Below, one piece after another: positions 18,727 to 28,033 of a DNA stretch of 34,615 bases. Each line of letters opens with the position of its first letter. Positions within the stretch are counted from its first letter, which is position 1. The DNA lies in assembly GCA_016744555.1 (NCBI GenBank), contig JADGED010000002.1, forward strand, positions 1 through 34,615, written 5' to 3'. The notes under the pieces are model-generated. The model saw nothing but the letters and a program-made list of their open reading frames with translations. It was not told the DNA's origin and ran no database searches. The stretch comes from Desulfuromonadaceae bacterium. GTDB taxonomy: Bacteria > Desulfobacterota > Desulfuromonadia > Desulfuromonadales > Geopsychrobacteraceae. Position numbers and translations under genes: made by a program.

Positions 18727-19488
18727 TTACAGGTTTTCTACGTTCATAAGTTTTGCGACTCGATCCAAGTCTGCCGGGGTATCTACACCATGGCAACTGA
18801 ATTGGGTTTCTGCTACATATAGACCAATTCCCCGCTCTAAAGCCCGCAACTGTTCCAAATTTTCTAAATTTTCTAGCGGCGTTTTGGGCCAGGTCGGGTA
18901 ATCAAGTAATAATTTCCGGCGATATACATAGAGGCCAATGTGTCGCAATACCCCTAACTGCGGCAACTCTATCGCCAGTTGTTCAGAGTTTAAATCACGC
19001 GGCCAGGGAATCGGAGCACGGGAAAAATAGAGAGCTAGCCCAGACTGAGACTTAACCACCTTAACCACATTTGGATTATGAAAATCATCCACTTGATCAA
19101 TAGGTGCAGCCAATGTCCCCATCTCAATCTGCCGATTTTCTAGTAGTGGTGCAATCGCCTGATCTACCATTCGTGGATCAATTAATGGTTCATCGCCTTG
19201 CACATTAACAATCAATTCTGCATCAATTTTCTCTGCGACTTCTGCCAAGCGATCAGTCCCAGTAGGATGGTCAGCGCGGGTCAACATTACTTCACCACCA
19301 AAACCTTCAACAACTGCCGCTATACGTTCGTCATCGGTTGCAACAATAACCCGGTTTACCATTACTGCCTTAGCAACTCGTTGACAAACGTGTTGAATCA
19401 TCGGCAAGCCATTTATCAACGCTAATGGTTTACCCGGAAACCGAGTAGAACCATAACGAGCTGGAATTATTGCAGTTACATTTGCCAT
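18727..19488 (-). CDS. kdsB: CMP-Kdo synthetase (3-deoxy-manno-octulosonate cytidylyltransferase)
   Basis: KdsB activates Kdo with CTP for transfer to lipid A. The nucleotidyltransferase start AIIPARYGSTRFPGKPLA is followed by VIVATDDERI, LTRADHPTGTDRLAEV, and VNVQGDEPLIDP. The length of 253 is typical. An AAAGG box lies seven bases before ATG 19488. It follows lnt by 33 bp and precedes pyrG by 152 bp, placing substrate supply and activation side by side. Confidence 0.96.
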   Translation of the reverse strand: MANVTAIIPARYGSTRFPGKPLALINGLPMIQHVCQRVAKAVMVNRVIVATDDERIAAVVEGFGGEVMLTRADHPTGTDRLAEVAEKIDAELIVNVQGDEPLIDPRMVDQAIAPLLENRQIEMGTLAAPIDQVDDFHNPNVVKVVKSQSGLALYFSRAPIPWPRDLNSEQLAIELPQLGVLRHIGLYVYRRKLLLDYPTWPKTPLENLENLEQLRALERGIGLYVAETQFSCHGVDTPADLDRVAKLMNVENL

Positions 19489-19521
19489 TTTAAAACCTTT
19501 CCACCCGAGAAACTAAAAACA

Positions 19522-21036
19522 TTAGTTTTGTTTTCTCTGTGACCATACAACGATTACAAATCCAAACGTAATTAGGAGACAAAACTGGGCAAAGACATCC
19601 CCATGTCTAGTATAAAAAGTACCTTCAGCCCCTAACCCAACCTGCCCACTCAAGTGCAAAGATTCAAATATCGGTCCGGCCAACGTCACTTTTCCGGCAG
19701 GAGAAATCAACGCCGAAACACCAGTATTTGCAGCTCTAGCAAGCCAAATGCGATTCTCAATTGCTCGAAATCGGGTCATTGCCAACAGTTGATAAGGTGC
19801 CGAACTACGCCCAAACCAAGCATCATTGGTTAAATTAACCAATAAACTGCTGCCTTCCTGAACATACTTGCGTGCTAAATCTGGGAAAATTGCTTCATAA
19901 CAAATCAAAACGCCCAGACTATGTCCATTCAATAACAACGGGTGCACTTCCCCCGGAGTAAAGTCACCGACCCCAACGACCATTTTCTTTATAAAGGTTA
20001 AAAACCGCCCAAAAGGGACATATTCACCAAACGGCACCAGATGAATTTTATCCGAATAACCGAGCGTTCTACCGGTGGTAGAAAGTAGGTAAGCACGATT
20101 ATAGTATTGATATTTATTAGCTGCAATTTTGCTGTAAGCTGGACTACCAAGCAACAACGGAACCTGTAATTTCTCTGGCAAACCTTTTACTTTTACAGCC
20201 AAAGCTGAACTATCTTGCAAGAAAAATGGCGTTGCTGCCTCTGGCCAAATCAATAAATCGGGATTACCTGATGCTGCATTAGTCGACAATTTTGTATATT
20301 GATCGATCGTAGCTTCCCGATACTCTGGGCTCCACTTTTGTTCCTGGGCAATATTCCCTTGGATAAGGGCAACCTTAAGTTGCTCACTACGAATATCTAA
20401 TGGTTGCCAATGCCGCCAAACTCCATAACCAAAATGACTAATCGAGATCGCCATTACTATAATCACACCTAAGCGTGCTAGACGACTCTTGGGTTCAGCG
20501 ATAATCCCGGCAATAGCGCAGTTAACTGCTACCAACATCAGGCTTACCCCATACACTCCGGTAACATCTGAACTTTGGATGGCTAAAGAAAAGTTTTGCT
20601 GCGAATAACCTATAGTTGCCCATGGGAACCCGGTAAACAGCCAGCCACGAAGATATTCTAACGCCACCCAAACTGGAGGGAGAACAAACAGAGATGGTAT
20701 TTTTAGCAGCTGCTCAAGTCGCCATGACAACCAAGTGGCCAAACCAAAATAAGTGGCTAAATAGGTAATTAAAAAAAGATATGCAAGCAAGGAAAAGATG
20801 GGCAAAAGACCACCGTAAGTGGTCATAACGTTATTTAACCAATAAAGGACTGCAGCAAAAAAAAACAATCCTGCTGCGAAACCTGCAGCAAATGGGCGCT
20901 GTCGTACAACTAAAAAAAGAGGGATTAAGACAATCCAAGAGCGAAAAAACAGATGGGGAAACGCAAATGGCACCGCTAATAACAAACCAGAGCCGGCGGC
21001 AATAATTAAATTCCGGTCAAATTTGAGCAACCGCAT
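19522..21036 (-). CDS. lnt: Apolipoprotein N-acyltransferase
   Basis: Lnt adds the third acyl chain to lipoproteins in the inner membrane. Six or more membrane segments fill the first 220 residues, followed by a nitrilase-like periplasmic domain. The catalytic triad is visible: Glu in LLIWPEAATPFF (about 267), Lys in SDKIHLVPFGEYVPFG (about 330), and Cys in GVLICYEAIFPDLA (about 382). One more membrane helix ends the protein. I use ATG 21036, which overlaps the corC stop (TGATG); the TTG just upstream is less likely. Confidence 0.95.
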   Translation of the reverse strand: MRLLKFDRNLIIAAGSGLLLAVPFAFPHLFFRSWIVLIPLFLVVRQRPFAAGFAAGLFFFAAVLYWLNNVMTTYGGLLPIFSLLAYLFLITYLATYFGLATWLSWRLEQLLKIPSLFVLPPVWVALEYLRGWLFTGFPWATIGYSQQNFSLAIQSSDVTGVYGVSLMLVAVNCAIAGIIAEPKSRLARLGVIIVMAISISHFGYGVWRHWQPLDIRSEQLKVALIQGNIAQEQKWSPEYREATIDQYTKLSTNAASGNPDLLIWPEAATPFFLQDSSALAVKVKGLPEKLQVPLLLGSPAYSKIAANKYQYYNRAYLLSTTGRTLGYSDKIHLVPFGEYVPFGRFLTFIKKMVVGVGDFTPGEVHPLLLNGHSLGVLICYEAIFPDLARKYVQEGSSLLVNLTNDAWFGRSSAPYQLLAMTRFRAIENRIWLARAANTGVSALISPAGKVTLAGPIFESLHLSGQVGLGAEGTFYTRHGDVFAQFCLLITFGFVIVVWSQRKQN

Positions 21037-21896
21037 CAATGCTCGTCACCAATTACTTTAGTGGCTACCAATGGCATAATTCGCAGTTGCCGGATAACAC
21101 GTTGATCGCCTTTGATAATTTCCATGTCGACATCACCAACTCGTACTCGTTCTCCAACTATAGGAACTCGACCGAACTGCTCAATAACATAGCCACCGAC
21201 GGTATCAAACTTTTCCCGCTCTACCTCAATATCAAAATATTCTTCATATTCTTCAATACTTAACCGGCCATCTACTAACAGAGTCCCATCAGCTTGCTCG
21301 ATCAATAATTTTTCTTCCAGATCGTACTCATCTTGTATTTCACCAACAATTTCTTCGATCAAATCTTCGATAGTAACCAAGCCTGAAGTACCACCATACT
21401 CGTCAATGACAATCGCCATATGCACTCGAGCAGACTGAAACTCCTTAAGCATTACATTGACCTGCTTTGATTCTGGGATCAAAAACGGTTGGCGCATTAT
21501 GTTATCAAGCGAAAGGGTCTCTAAAGGTTGCCCCCAATAGTGAAGCAAATCCTTGGCATATACCAAACCAATTATATTATCGATATTATTTTTGTAGATA
21601 GGGATACGTGAATGGCCAGAATCAAGAATTATCTGCAAAACAGAACTAAATGGAGCTTCGGCATCAGCACATACAATTTCAGTCCTTGGCACCATGATCT
21701 CGCGAACGATGGTTTCATCGAGCTCAAGGATGGATTGCAACATATCACCCTCTTCTTCGTCGATAATCCCGTGTTGCTCAGATGCGTCAATTAGCTCCTG
21801 TAATTCTTCTTCGCTTGTTGCTTGCGGTTGCAGACTTATCCGTTTGCGAACTTTTTGCCACCAACCGACCGGCTTAACTGAATGATCATGACCCAC
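21036..21896 (-). CDS. ybeX: CorC/YbeX-type CBS-pair protein
   Basis: This is a soluble protein of the CorC/HlyC family without the DUF21 membrane part. Two CBS domains (about 65-185, with EIMVPRTEIV, SRIPIYKNNIDNIIGLVYAK, and VIDEYGGTSGLVTIEDLIEE) are followed by the CorC_HlyC C-terminal domain (about 200-280). E. coli YbeX has been linked to Co/Mg efflux and, through the ybeZ-ybeY-ybeX-lnt operon, to ribosome maturation. The start is GTG 21896, with an AGGAG box ten bases upstream. It lies 21 bp after ybeY and couples to lnt. Confidence 0.92.
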   Translation of the reverse strand: MGHDHSVKPVGWWQKVRKRISLQPQATSEEELQELIDASEQHGIIDEEEGDMLQSILELDETIVREIMVPRTEIVCADAEAPFSSVLQIILDSGHSRIPIYKNNIDNIIGLVYAKDLLHYWGQPLETLSLDNIMRQPFLIPESKQVNVMLKEFQSARVHMAIVIDEYGGTSGLVTIEDLIEEIVGEIQDEYDLEEKLLIEQADGTLLVDGRLSIEEYEEYFDIEVEREKFDTVGGYVIEQFGRVPIVGERVRVGDVDMEIIKGDQRVIRQLRIMPLVATKVIGDEH

Positions 21897-21917
21897 TACA
21901 ACGTTACTCCTATGTTA

Positions 21918-22382
21918 TCAACATTCCACTTCAAGAGAAAATTCCTGCAGCAAAAGGGCAAAAACTTCGGCCTCTTTAGCTTCCATCAGGTCCGCTTCAG
22001 CAGCAGTACCACGTTCGTGATCGTAACCAACTAGATGCAAAATACCATGCAGCAACAAAAACCAAATTTCATGGAGAAATGGGATATCAGCTTCTACAGC
22101 ATCGCTTGCTGCCCTTTCTGCCGAGATAACAACGTCACCTAACAGTAACGGCACTAAACCAGCACCTTCGCCCTCTTGCATAGCAAAGGATATGACATTT
22201 GTTGGCCGATCACGCTGCAAATATTCACAATTTATCTGCTGAATTCCAGCATTGTCAAGGAACACAATTGACAATTCAGCATCAGGATATCCCAAGACGC
22301 TTAAGATCTTCTGAGCTATCCTTCGCAGTTGCAGCTTCGGGATCTTGTGCTGCTTCTGGCGGTTTTCTATCTGAATTTGCAC
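21918..22382 (-). CDS. ybeY: Endoribonuclease/rRNA maturation factor YbeY
   Basis: YbeY is a zinc-dependent enzyme involved in 16S rRNA maturation and ribosome quality control. The zinc motif HGILHLVGYDHE with its three His is clear, and the family segments LSIVFLDNAGIQQINCEYL and DRPTNVISFAMQEGEG precede it. The start GTG 22382 has GAGG seven bases upstream. The N-terminal residues QIQIENRQKQ fit the family, so the 101-bp overlap with the upstream gene appears real and is not a mis-set start. Length 154 is typical. Confidence 0.94.
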   Translation of the reverse strand: MQIQIENRQKQHKIPKLQLRRIAQKILSVLGYPDAELSIVFLDNAGIQQINCEYLQRDRPTNVISFAMQEGEGAGLVPLLLGDVVISAERAASDAVEADIPFLHEIWFLLLHGILHLVGYDHERGTAAEADLMEAKEAEVFALLLQEFSLEVEC

Positions 22383-24693
22383 TTTTAGTCCTCACCTTTT
22401 CTTTAACTACACCGGGCTCACTGTTACCATTTTTTTCCCGCACAATATGTACAGGTTCAGGATAATCGACTCGGTGGTGGAAAGAGCCAGATAAAATTCG
22501 GTTAAAACTTTTAGCAATTAAATTTAAATCTTTCAGCGTCAAATCACATTCATTCAACTGGCCATCGATAAAAATATTATTTATAAGTTTTTGCACCATC
22601 CCCTGAATCCTCGCCGGAGTTGGGTCGGTCAAAGTGCGACTGGCTGCTTCAACTGCATCGGCTAACATAATAAGAGCTGCTTCACGGGTTTGTGGTTTTG
22701 GACCATGGTAGCGATAATCGCGCTCATCGACCTGCTGTACTCCTGGGTCAGATTGGTTTTTTGCCCGCTCATAAAAAAACTTAATCAAACCAGTACCATG
22801 ATGTTGCTGAATAATCTCAATTATCTCTGAGCCAAGGCGGTGTTCGCGCGCCAAATCAATTCCGTCTTTTACGTGAGATGTCAAAATCAAAGCACTCATA
22901 GAGGGGGTCAACTTATCGTGCTTATTACGTTGCCCGCCTGAGTTTTCAATAAAATAGAGGGGTTTTTTAATTTTGCCAATATCATGATAATAAGCCGCAA
23001 CCCGAGTTAATAATGGATTTGCATTTACCGCCTCGGCAGCTGCTTCGGCCAAATTACCAACTAAAATTGAATGGTGATAAGTCCCCGGAGCTTCTATCAT
23101 TAGCTCGCGCAGAATCGGAGCATTCATATTAGCCAATTCTAGCAATTTAATATCGGTAGTATACTTAAATAACAGTTCAACTAGCGGAATGGTGCCATTC
23201 ACTATGACAGCACTACTGATTCCGCCCAGCATACCAAAACCAAGCTTCCACAGAAGCTGCAACTCAAAGTTACGTCCGCTCAAAAGATGGATGCCAATGA
23301 TCATCGCTACATTGATCAAGCCAATCCATAGGCCAGCACGGTAAAGAGTCGTACGGCGCTGACAATGACGGACCCCATGCGCACCGACTAGACTTGAGGT
23401 CAAAACATAGAAAGCCATAAGCAGGCTATTACCAAACAAAACACCGGCTAAAATAGCGCAACAAACAGAGAACAAAAAGGCTGTTTCAGAATTAAGGACA
23501 ATGCGCACCAGCATCGCCCCAAGGGCAAAAGGAATGGCATAAAGGTAAGCGGATGATTCAATATAAGCGAAATTCGTACCAACCCCAGCCGCAATAAAAA
23601 TGGATATTTTTATCAACACAAACAGAGAAACGGCAACTCCAGCCAAAAACAACAAATCTCTCAAATCAGGGCAAAACTTACTGATATTTCGTTTAGCAAA
23701 ATAAAAGCCAACATAAATCAACAATAGCGAACAAATGATCAAGCCAGCTGCGGTTTGAATGCTGCGATTATCGCGGCCAGAATCTCTAATTTCCTGCAGT
23801 TTGACAATTTGCTCAGCGGTAACCCTCGCCCCTTCACGGACTACCATTTCGCCTTTTTTAACTTGAAATAATACTGGCGCTACCTGCTCTCTGGCCAATG
23901 CTTGTCGCTGATCAGTTTCCAGTTGATCAAAAACCAAGCTCGGACTTAGTTGCTGTGTTACCAGCTCCAGTAGCAATTGCTGTTGCGCAGTTGTCACCTC
24001 AGGTATCTGTAATAATTTCTCATTAGCCAGGCTCAGAGCATCGTTAAGACCTATGGTTCCAGTAAATAACCGTTGGTCAAGGTCCCGTTCGTCCTGCGTA
24101 TCAATAACTACTATGCCGCTATCACGATCAACTTTAAACTTTTGCAAATTAGCCACAATTGGCAAAGCAAACACTGGGTGCAACAGTTTATCGGCGAGAA
24201 TAGTGACATTTTGATTAGCAAAAAAACTGAGAGTTTCCTGAAAATCAGCGGCGATCAACGAGATACCCAATTCATCTTCAAGCTGAGATAAAAATTCGTC
24301 GTAATCAATACTTTCAACACCGCTTTGCCTGACGGTAAAAAGGTGAAACGTTTCACCGACTTGCTCCAGTGAGCGCGCACCTGCAGTTGCATCAAAACGA
24401 TAGATAATTGGCGAATTGTCTGCTGCCTCAGCTCGCTTTGCTTCAGTTAAAGGGGCATCTTCGATCAGCAAATCTCGAGGAGATTTAATATCACGAGTCG
24501 CAATATCACCGGGGATATAATAGTTTGGAATCAATCCCCCTTTAGGGACAATAATCAAGGCCAATAACACCACAACAACTGCCAATAACCAAAGCTCAAA
24601 ACGGTTCTGTCTTTGGTTGCGCAACCCCTGCAGACCGCCAGCAAACAAAGTGGCACGGTTTAATTGTGATTGTTTTTTTTCTTCTTTAGTCAT
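22282..24693 (-). CDS. 7TM receptor with intracellular HD hydrolase domain (PgpH-like)
   Basis: The 803-residue protein has an N-terminal membrane helix (about 33-55), a large extracytoplasmic 7TMR-HDED-type domain (about 55-315), a multi-helix membrane region (about 315-510) and a cytoplasmic HD domain (about 530-690). HD landmarks are TYHHSILVGNLAEAAA, YYHDIGKIKKPLYF, TSHVKDG, QHHGT, and ADAVEAASR. In Firmicutes this family (PgpH) degrades c-di-AMP; the substrate here is inferred only. The charged, probably disordered C-terminal tail overlaps ybeY. It sits between phoH and ybeY, a GAGG box precedes its ATG, and I give no symbol because the substrate is not shown. Confidence 0.92.
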   Translation of the reverse strand: MTKEEKKQSQLNRATLFAGGLQGLRNQRQNRFELWLLAVVVVLLALIIVPKGGLIPNYYIPGDIATRDIKSPRDLLIEDAPLTEAKRAEAADNSPIIYRFDATAGARSLEQVGETFHLFTVRQSGVESIDYDEFLSQLEDELGISLIAADFQETLSFFANQNVTILADKLLHPVFALPIVANLQKFKVDRDSGIVVIDTQDERDLDQRLFTGTIGLNDALSLANEKLLQIPEVTTAQQQLLLELVTQQLSPSLVFDQLETDQRQALAREQVAPVLFQVKKGEMVVREGARVTAEQIVKLQEIRDSGRDNRSIQTAAGLIICSLLLIYVGFYFAKRNISKFCPDLRDLLFLAGVAVSLFVLIKISIFIAAGVGTNFAYIESSAYLYAIPFALGAMLVRIVLNSETAFLFSVCCAILAGVLFGNSLLMAFYVLTSSLVGAHGVRHCQRRTTLYRAGLWIGLINVAMIIGIHLLSGRNFELQLLWKLGFGMLGGISSAVIVNGTIPLVELLFKYTTDIKLLELANMNAPILRELMIEAPGTYHHSILVGNLAEAAAEAVNANPLLTRVAAYYHDIGKIKKPLYFIENSGGQRNKHDKLTPSMSALILTSHVKDGIDLAREHRLGSEIIEIIQQHHGTGLIKFFYERAKNQSDPGVQQVDERDYRYHGPKPQTREAALIMLADAVEAASRTLTDPTPARIQGMVQKLINNIFIDGQLNECDLTLKDLNLIAKSFNRILSGSFHHRVDYPEPVHIVREKNGNSEPGVVKEKVRTKSANSDRKPPEAAQDPEAATAKDSSEDLKRLGIS

Positions 24694-24729
24694 AAATCCT
24701 CAATACCATAAATAAATAATGGTACACGG

Positions 24730-25686
24730 TTATTTTTTATCTGCCGCCTGATATGCCCTAACAATAGCCTGGACAATTGGATGGCGTACAACGTCTACAT
24801 CACTAAAATGGGTAAAAGATATTCCCTCTACACCATCTAAAACATTTACCGCATGTAACAATCCAGACTGCTTATCTCTGGGCAAATCAATCTGAGTAAC
24901 ATCACCTGTTATAACTGCCTGGCTCCCGAATCCAAGCCGAGTCAAAAACATTTTCATCTGCTCAACAGTTGTATTTTGCCCTTCATCAAGTATGATAAAG
25001 GCATCATTCAACGTTCTTCCACGCATAAATGCCAATGGGGCAACCTCAACAACACCTTTTTCGAGCAATGCCTGCCCTTTTTCCAATTCTATCATGTCGT
25101 AAAAGGCATCGTAGAGTGGGCGTAGATAAGGATTAACTTTTTCCGCTAGATCGCCGGGTAAAAACCCCAATTTTTCACCAGCTTCTACCGCTGGGCGCAC
25201 CAATATAATGCGACTCACTTCCTTGCGCATTAAAGCAGCAACTCCCATCGCCATAGCGAGGTAAGTCTTGCCGGTGCCGGCGGGACCAACACCAAACACA
25301 ACGTGATTATTCCTAATACTATCTATATAGTTTTTTTGCGCCAAACTTTTGGGAGAGATAAGCTTATTGCGCGCTGAAATAAAGACAGTGTCACAAAATA
25401 TGTCGCGCAAAGAGGTCGTTGAATCGGCAGATAAAATGCGGATTGCATAATCAATATCGGGGGGATAAATAGGCATATCCGCCTGCAATAGCAGCGTTAA
25501 TTCCTCGAGCAGGCGGGAGCCAACATGAACCTGAGCTGCATCACCAGAGATATGGACAACGGTCCCCTGACTGCCAAGGCGAATGCCGAGTTTTTTTTCT
25601 ATTAGTTTAAGATATTTATTCTGCTGACCGAACAGTTGAGCGGCTAAAGCCGCTTCGCCAACATCAAACTTTTTATTGGAGTTCAT
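24730..25686 (-). CDS. phoH: PhoH-family ATPase (YbeZ)
   Basis: This 318-residue PhoH/YbeZ ATPase heads the block. It is associated with YbeY and ribosome/RNA maturation in several bacteria. The P-loop is GPAGTGKTYLAMAMG (about residues 132-146). VRPAVEAGEKLGFLPGDL, FIILDEGQNTTVEQMKMFL (Walker B), and VITGDVTQIDLP follow. The N-terminal region resembles a KH-like RNA-binding part (IRLGSQGTVVHISGD). No ribosome binding site is seen ahead of ATG 25686, which is unusual among these genes. It diverges from the + strand HEAT-repeat gene across 178 bp. Confidence 0.95.
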   Translation of the reverse strand: MNSNKKFDVGEAALAAQLFGQQNKYLKLIEKKLGIRLGSQGTVVHISGDAAQVHVGSRLLEELTLLLQADMPIYPPDIDYAIRILSADSTTSLRDIFCDTVFISARNKLISPKSLAQKNYIDSIRNNHVVFGVGPAGTGKTYLAMAMGVAALMRKEVSRIILVRPAVEAGEKLGFLPGDLAEKVNPYLRPLYDAFYDMIELEKGQALLEKGVVEVAPLAFMRGRTLNDAFIILDEGQNTTVEQMKMFLTRLGFGSQAVITGDVTQIDLPRDKQSGLLHAVNVLDGVEGISFTHFSDVDVVRHPIVQAIVRAYQAADKK

Positions 25687-25761
25687 AGGCAGATATTTGT
25701 TGATATGTTATATATTTTCACGTCGCAGAAGTTACCACCAACGCCAAACAAATGCAACAAA

Positions 25762-25791
25762 TTGACCACACGTAGGAACAGCAGTTATCAT
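25762..25791 (+). promoter_or_regulatory. Candidate promoter for the HEAT/HD-GYP operon (upstream)
   Basis: TTGACC (25762-25767) and TATCAT (25786-25791) are separated by 18 bases in the divergent gap. Each differs from the sigma-70 consensus at one (-35) or two (-10) positions. It competes with the extended -10 site downstream. Confidence 0.4.
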
Positions 25792-25811
25792 CACCTTTTA
25801 CCTAGAGTATC

Positions 25812-25820
25812 TGCTATAGT
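25812..25820 (+). promoter_or_regulatory. Candidate extended -10 promoter for the HEAT/HD-GYP operon
   Basis: TGCTATAGT is an extended -10 element (TGn plus TATAGT) that lies 44 bases before the GTG start at 25865. No -35 match is needed for this promoter class. Confidence 0.4.
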
Positions 25821-25864
25821 TATCAAACATCTACGATTAATCTTAATGACTATTTGAGGGAATT

Positions 25865-28033
25865 GTGAATCATCACGCTACCGGAAATCAGGACAAACCT
25901 CTACTAACAACCTTTTTGCAGCAGCTAAACGTGTCCAGACGTCAGCTGTCACTGTACCCCGACGACCATCCACAAATCGCTGCCAGCATTAACAGAACCC
26001 TCGACACCATCAATGAACTATTTCAAGTCAGCCCCACCATTACCCTAGGCATAGCACCAGACGCTATTTTTTATGAAGAATTATGGCTCGATAAAAACGA
26101 TAGGGTTAACCAAGAGTTTGCTGCCTACTTTTCATCTCTTGGGATAGCATCAATCAGCTTTGAAGCTGGTCTCCAAGGGACAGAATTAGTCCGTTTCAAT
26201 CAGCTTCTACGCTCAGACCGCAACACCATTGAATCTTTTGGGGGATTTGACAAACTTCTCGAACAGCAACAAATAAACCACATTTCGGTGGTACCCATAG
26301 ACTACGATGCATTCCAAGCAAGCCACAGTAGCTTCGAAGAGACCGTCTCAAACGGGGAACAATTATGGGAGAATTTCCTCAATGGGCTCCATCAAGGGAT
26401 TCTCGACTTCGGCGACAGCAACTCAACTTGTGATCTCGATTCGGTGGTTGAAATATTTAATGAGAAGTTGGTTGGTAACGAGGTTGAGCGAGCACAATCG
26501 GCACAATCGATCGTCAACTTTATTGATAACAGCATACAAGCAATCGGTAATCATCAAACAACCACAACTATCGACAATAAGCTTATTTCCCTACTAAACA
26601 ATTTATCTGACGAAGCGCAACAAGAATTCCTACACAATGCATTTCAAGCACTCGAACACCATCGTCATGCCGCTCCCGAGATGCTGCAAAAAATCCCATC
26701 ACACCTGCTACAAAACACTATTGCAGGTAAAAACCGACAAGAGCTTAACCTATCGTCAAGGCTATTTGGCTTAATAACAAATCTGGCAGATACATCTAAC
26801 CCTGAACATAATCATAATATAAAAATAAAAACTGCCCCTCTCGCAGAAGATATGATTCGTGCGCGGCTAGATGTTTTATTTAGAGAAGAACAACACGAAT
26901 GCTTCATGCCGAACAACTATCAGGCAGCACTGCAGAGTCTTCTAAATATAGATGCCATCAGTACCATCCCCGATGATGAAAAAGAAAAATTAAAACAGCA
27001 GATTGAACATCAATCAGTTGAACATAATTGTGCTGCTATTATTTTTGAGTTATTGGAAGATAAAATCGATCCTGACCAAGAAGTTTCAATCCAACAAAAC
27101 TTGCTTGACCTCTCGAGATTCTTTCTCGATATCGGTGACTTTATAAGTTTGGTAAAAATATACAGCAATTGGCAGAAATACCTTTATAGCGGTACTGCTA
27201 CAGTCTCTATTTTTGATGAAAAAGTTTTAGCAAACCACTGCCAACTAACTTTTTTAACCGAAGTGCTGGATGCTACGGACATCTGGGAAGAAGATAAGCA
27301 ACCTGATATTGCAGCGTATATAACTTGCGTTGGGGAGCCCTATAGTGACCTGCTAATCGAACGTCTTGGACTTGCTTCAACTTGGGAAGAAAGAAAGTTT
27401 TGGATGCAAACACTTGAAGGGATCGGCTGTGATGCTAAGCAAATGATAATTAACTCCCTTGGTGATGAACGTTGGTACCTAGTGCGTAACCTACTAAGTA
27501 TTATTGGTAAAAATGTCGATCAGCAGAGCATGAAAAGAATACAAAAACTAACTACACATGAACATCCAAAAGTACGCATTGAAGCCATTAATTGCCTCTT
27601 TTTTTGTAACCCAGCAACAGCTAACCGGTTGCTTCACAACGAACTACAAAGCGACGACCCAGAAGCGCTGTTGGCTGCAGTAGCCATAGCAGACCGAAGT
27701 CAAAGCTTAGAGATTCTCGCTATTCTCCACAAAAATCTAGCTAGTGAACCAGCAGATGCCACCGATCTTGAGATTAAGCGCCAAACAGTCCAAACCTTAA
27801 CCAAGATTAGTCATCGTGACAGCCTACCTATTTTCCGCCGGATCTTATCAAAACAAGGACTATTACCATCAAAACGACGCAAACAATTACAAGTTGATAT
27901 AATTAACCATTTAGCGCTATTTTCTGACCCTGCTGCTGCCAAATTGCTACAAGAGCTAACTACTGGCAAACATAAACGCCTAGCCCTAACAGCACTAGAA
28001 CTTCGAAATAAACAGCTACGAGGGGTACAATGA
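25865..28033 (+). CDS. HEAT-repeat protein sharing an N-terminal domain with the next HD-GYP gene
   Basis: I do not recognise a named family for this 722-residue protein. Residues about 12-147 form a domain with SLYPDDHPQ, LFQVSPTITLGI and a later INHISVVPI strand. The same pattern occurs at the start of the next protein: S29, Y31, H35, Q37, L46, L52, F53, V55, I59 and T60 match its S24, Y26, H30, Q32, L41, L47, F48, V50, I54 and T55 without a gap. Residues about 150-530 are mostly helical-looking and unassigned. Residues about 530-715 look like HEAT repeats (YLVRNLLSIIGK, HPKVRIEAINCL, DPEALLAAVAIAD). No signal peptide or membrane segment is seen. Start is GTG 25865 with a GAGGG box about five bases upstream. 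It overlaps the HD-GYP gene by four bases (ATGA), so a scaffold or partner role is inferred. Confidence 0.85.
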   Translation: MNHHATGNQDKPLLTTFLQQLNVSRRQLSLYPDDHPQIAASINRTLDTINELFQVSPTITLGIAPDAIFYEELWLDKNDRVNQEFAAYFSSLGIASISFEAGLQGTELVRFNQLLRSDRNTIESFGGFDKLLEQQQINHISVVPIDYDAFQASHSSFEETVSNGEQLWENFLNGLHQGILDFGDSNSTCDLDSVVEIFNEKLVGNEVERAQSAQSIVNFIDNSIQAIGNHQTTTTIDNKLISLLNNLSDEAQQEFLHNAFQALEHHRHAAPEMLQKIPSHLLQNTIAGKNRQELNLSSRLFGLITNLADTSNPEHNHNIKIKTAPLAEDMIRARLDVLFREEQHECFMPNNYQAALQSLLNIDAISTIPDDEKEKLKQQIEHQSVEHNCAAIIFELLEDKIDPDQEVSIQQNLLDLSRFFLDIGDFISLVKIYSNWQKYLYSGTATVSIFDEKVLANHCQLTFLTEVLDATDIWEEDKQPDIAAYITCVGEPYSDLLIERLGLASTWEERKFWMQTLEGIGCDAKQMIINSLGDERWYLVRNLLSIIGKNVDQQSMKRIQKLTTHEHPKVRIEAINCLFFCNPATANRLLHNELQSDDPEALLAAVAIADRSQSLEILAILHKNLASEPADATDLEIKRQTVQTLTKISHRDSLPIFRRILSKQGLLPSKRRKQLQVDIINHLALFSDPAAAKLLQELTTGKHKRLALTALELRNKQLRGVQ

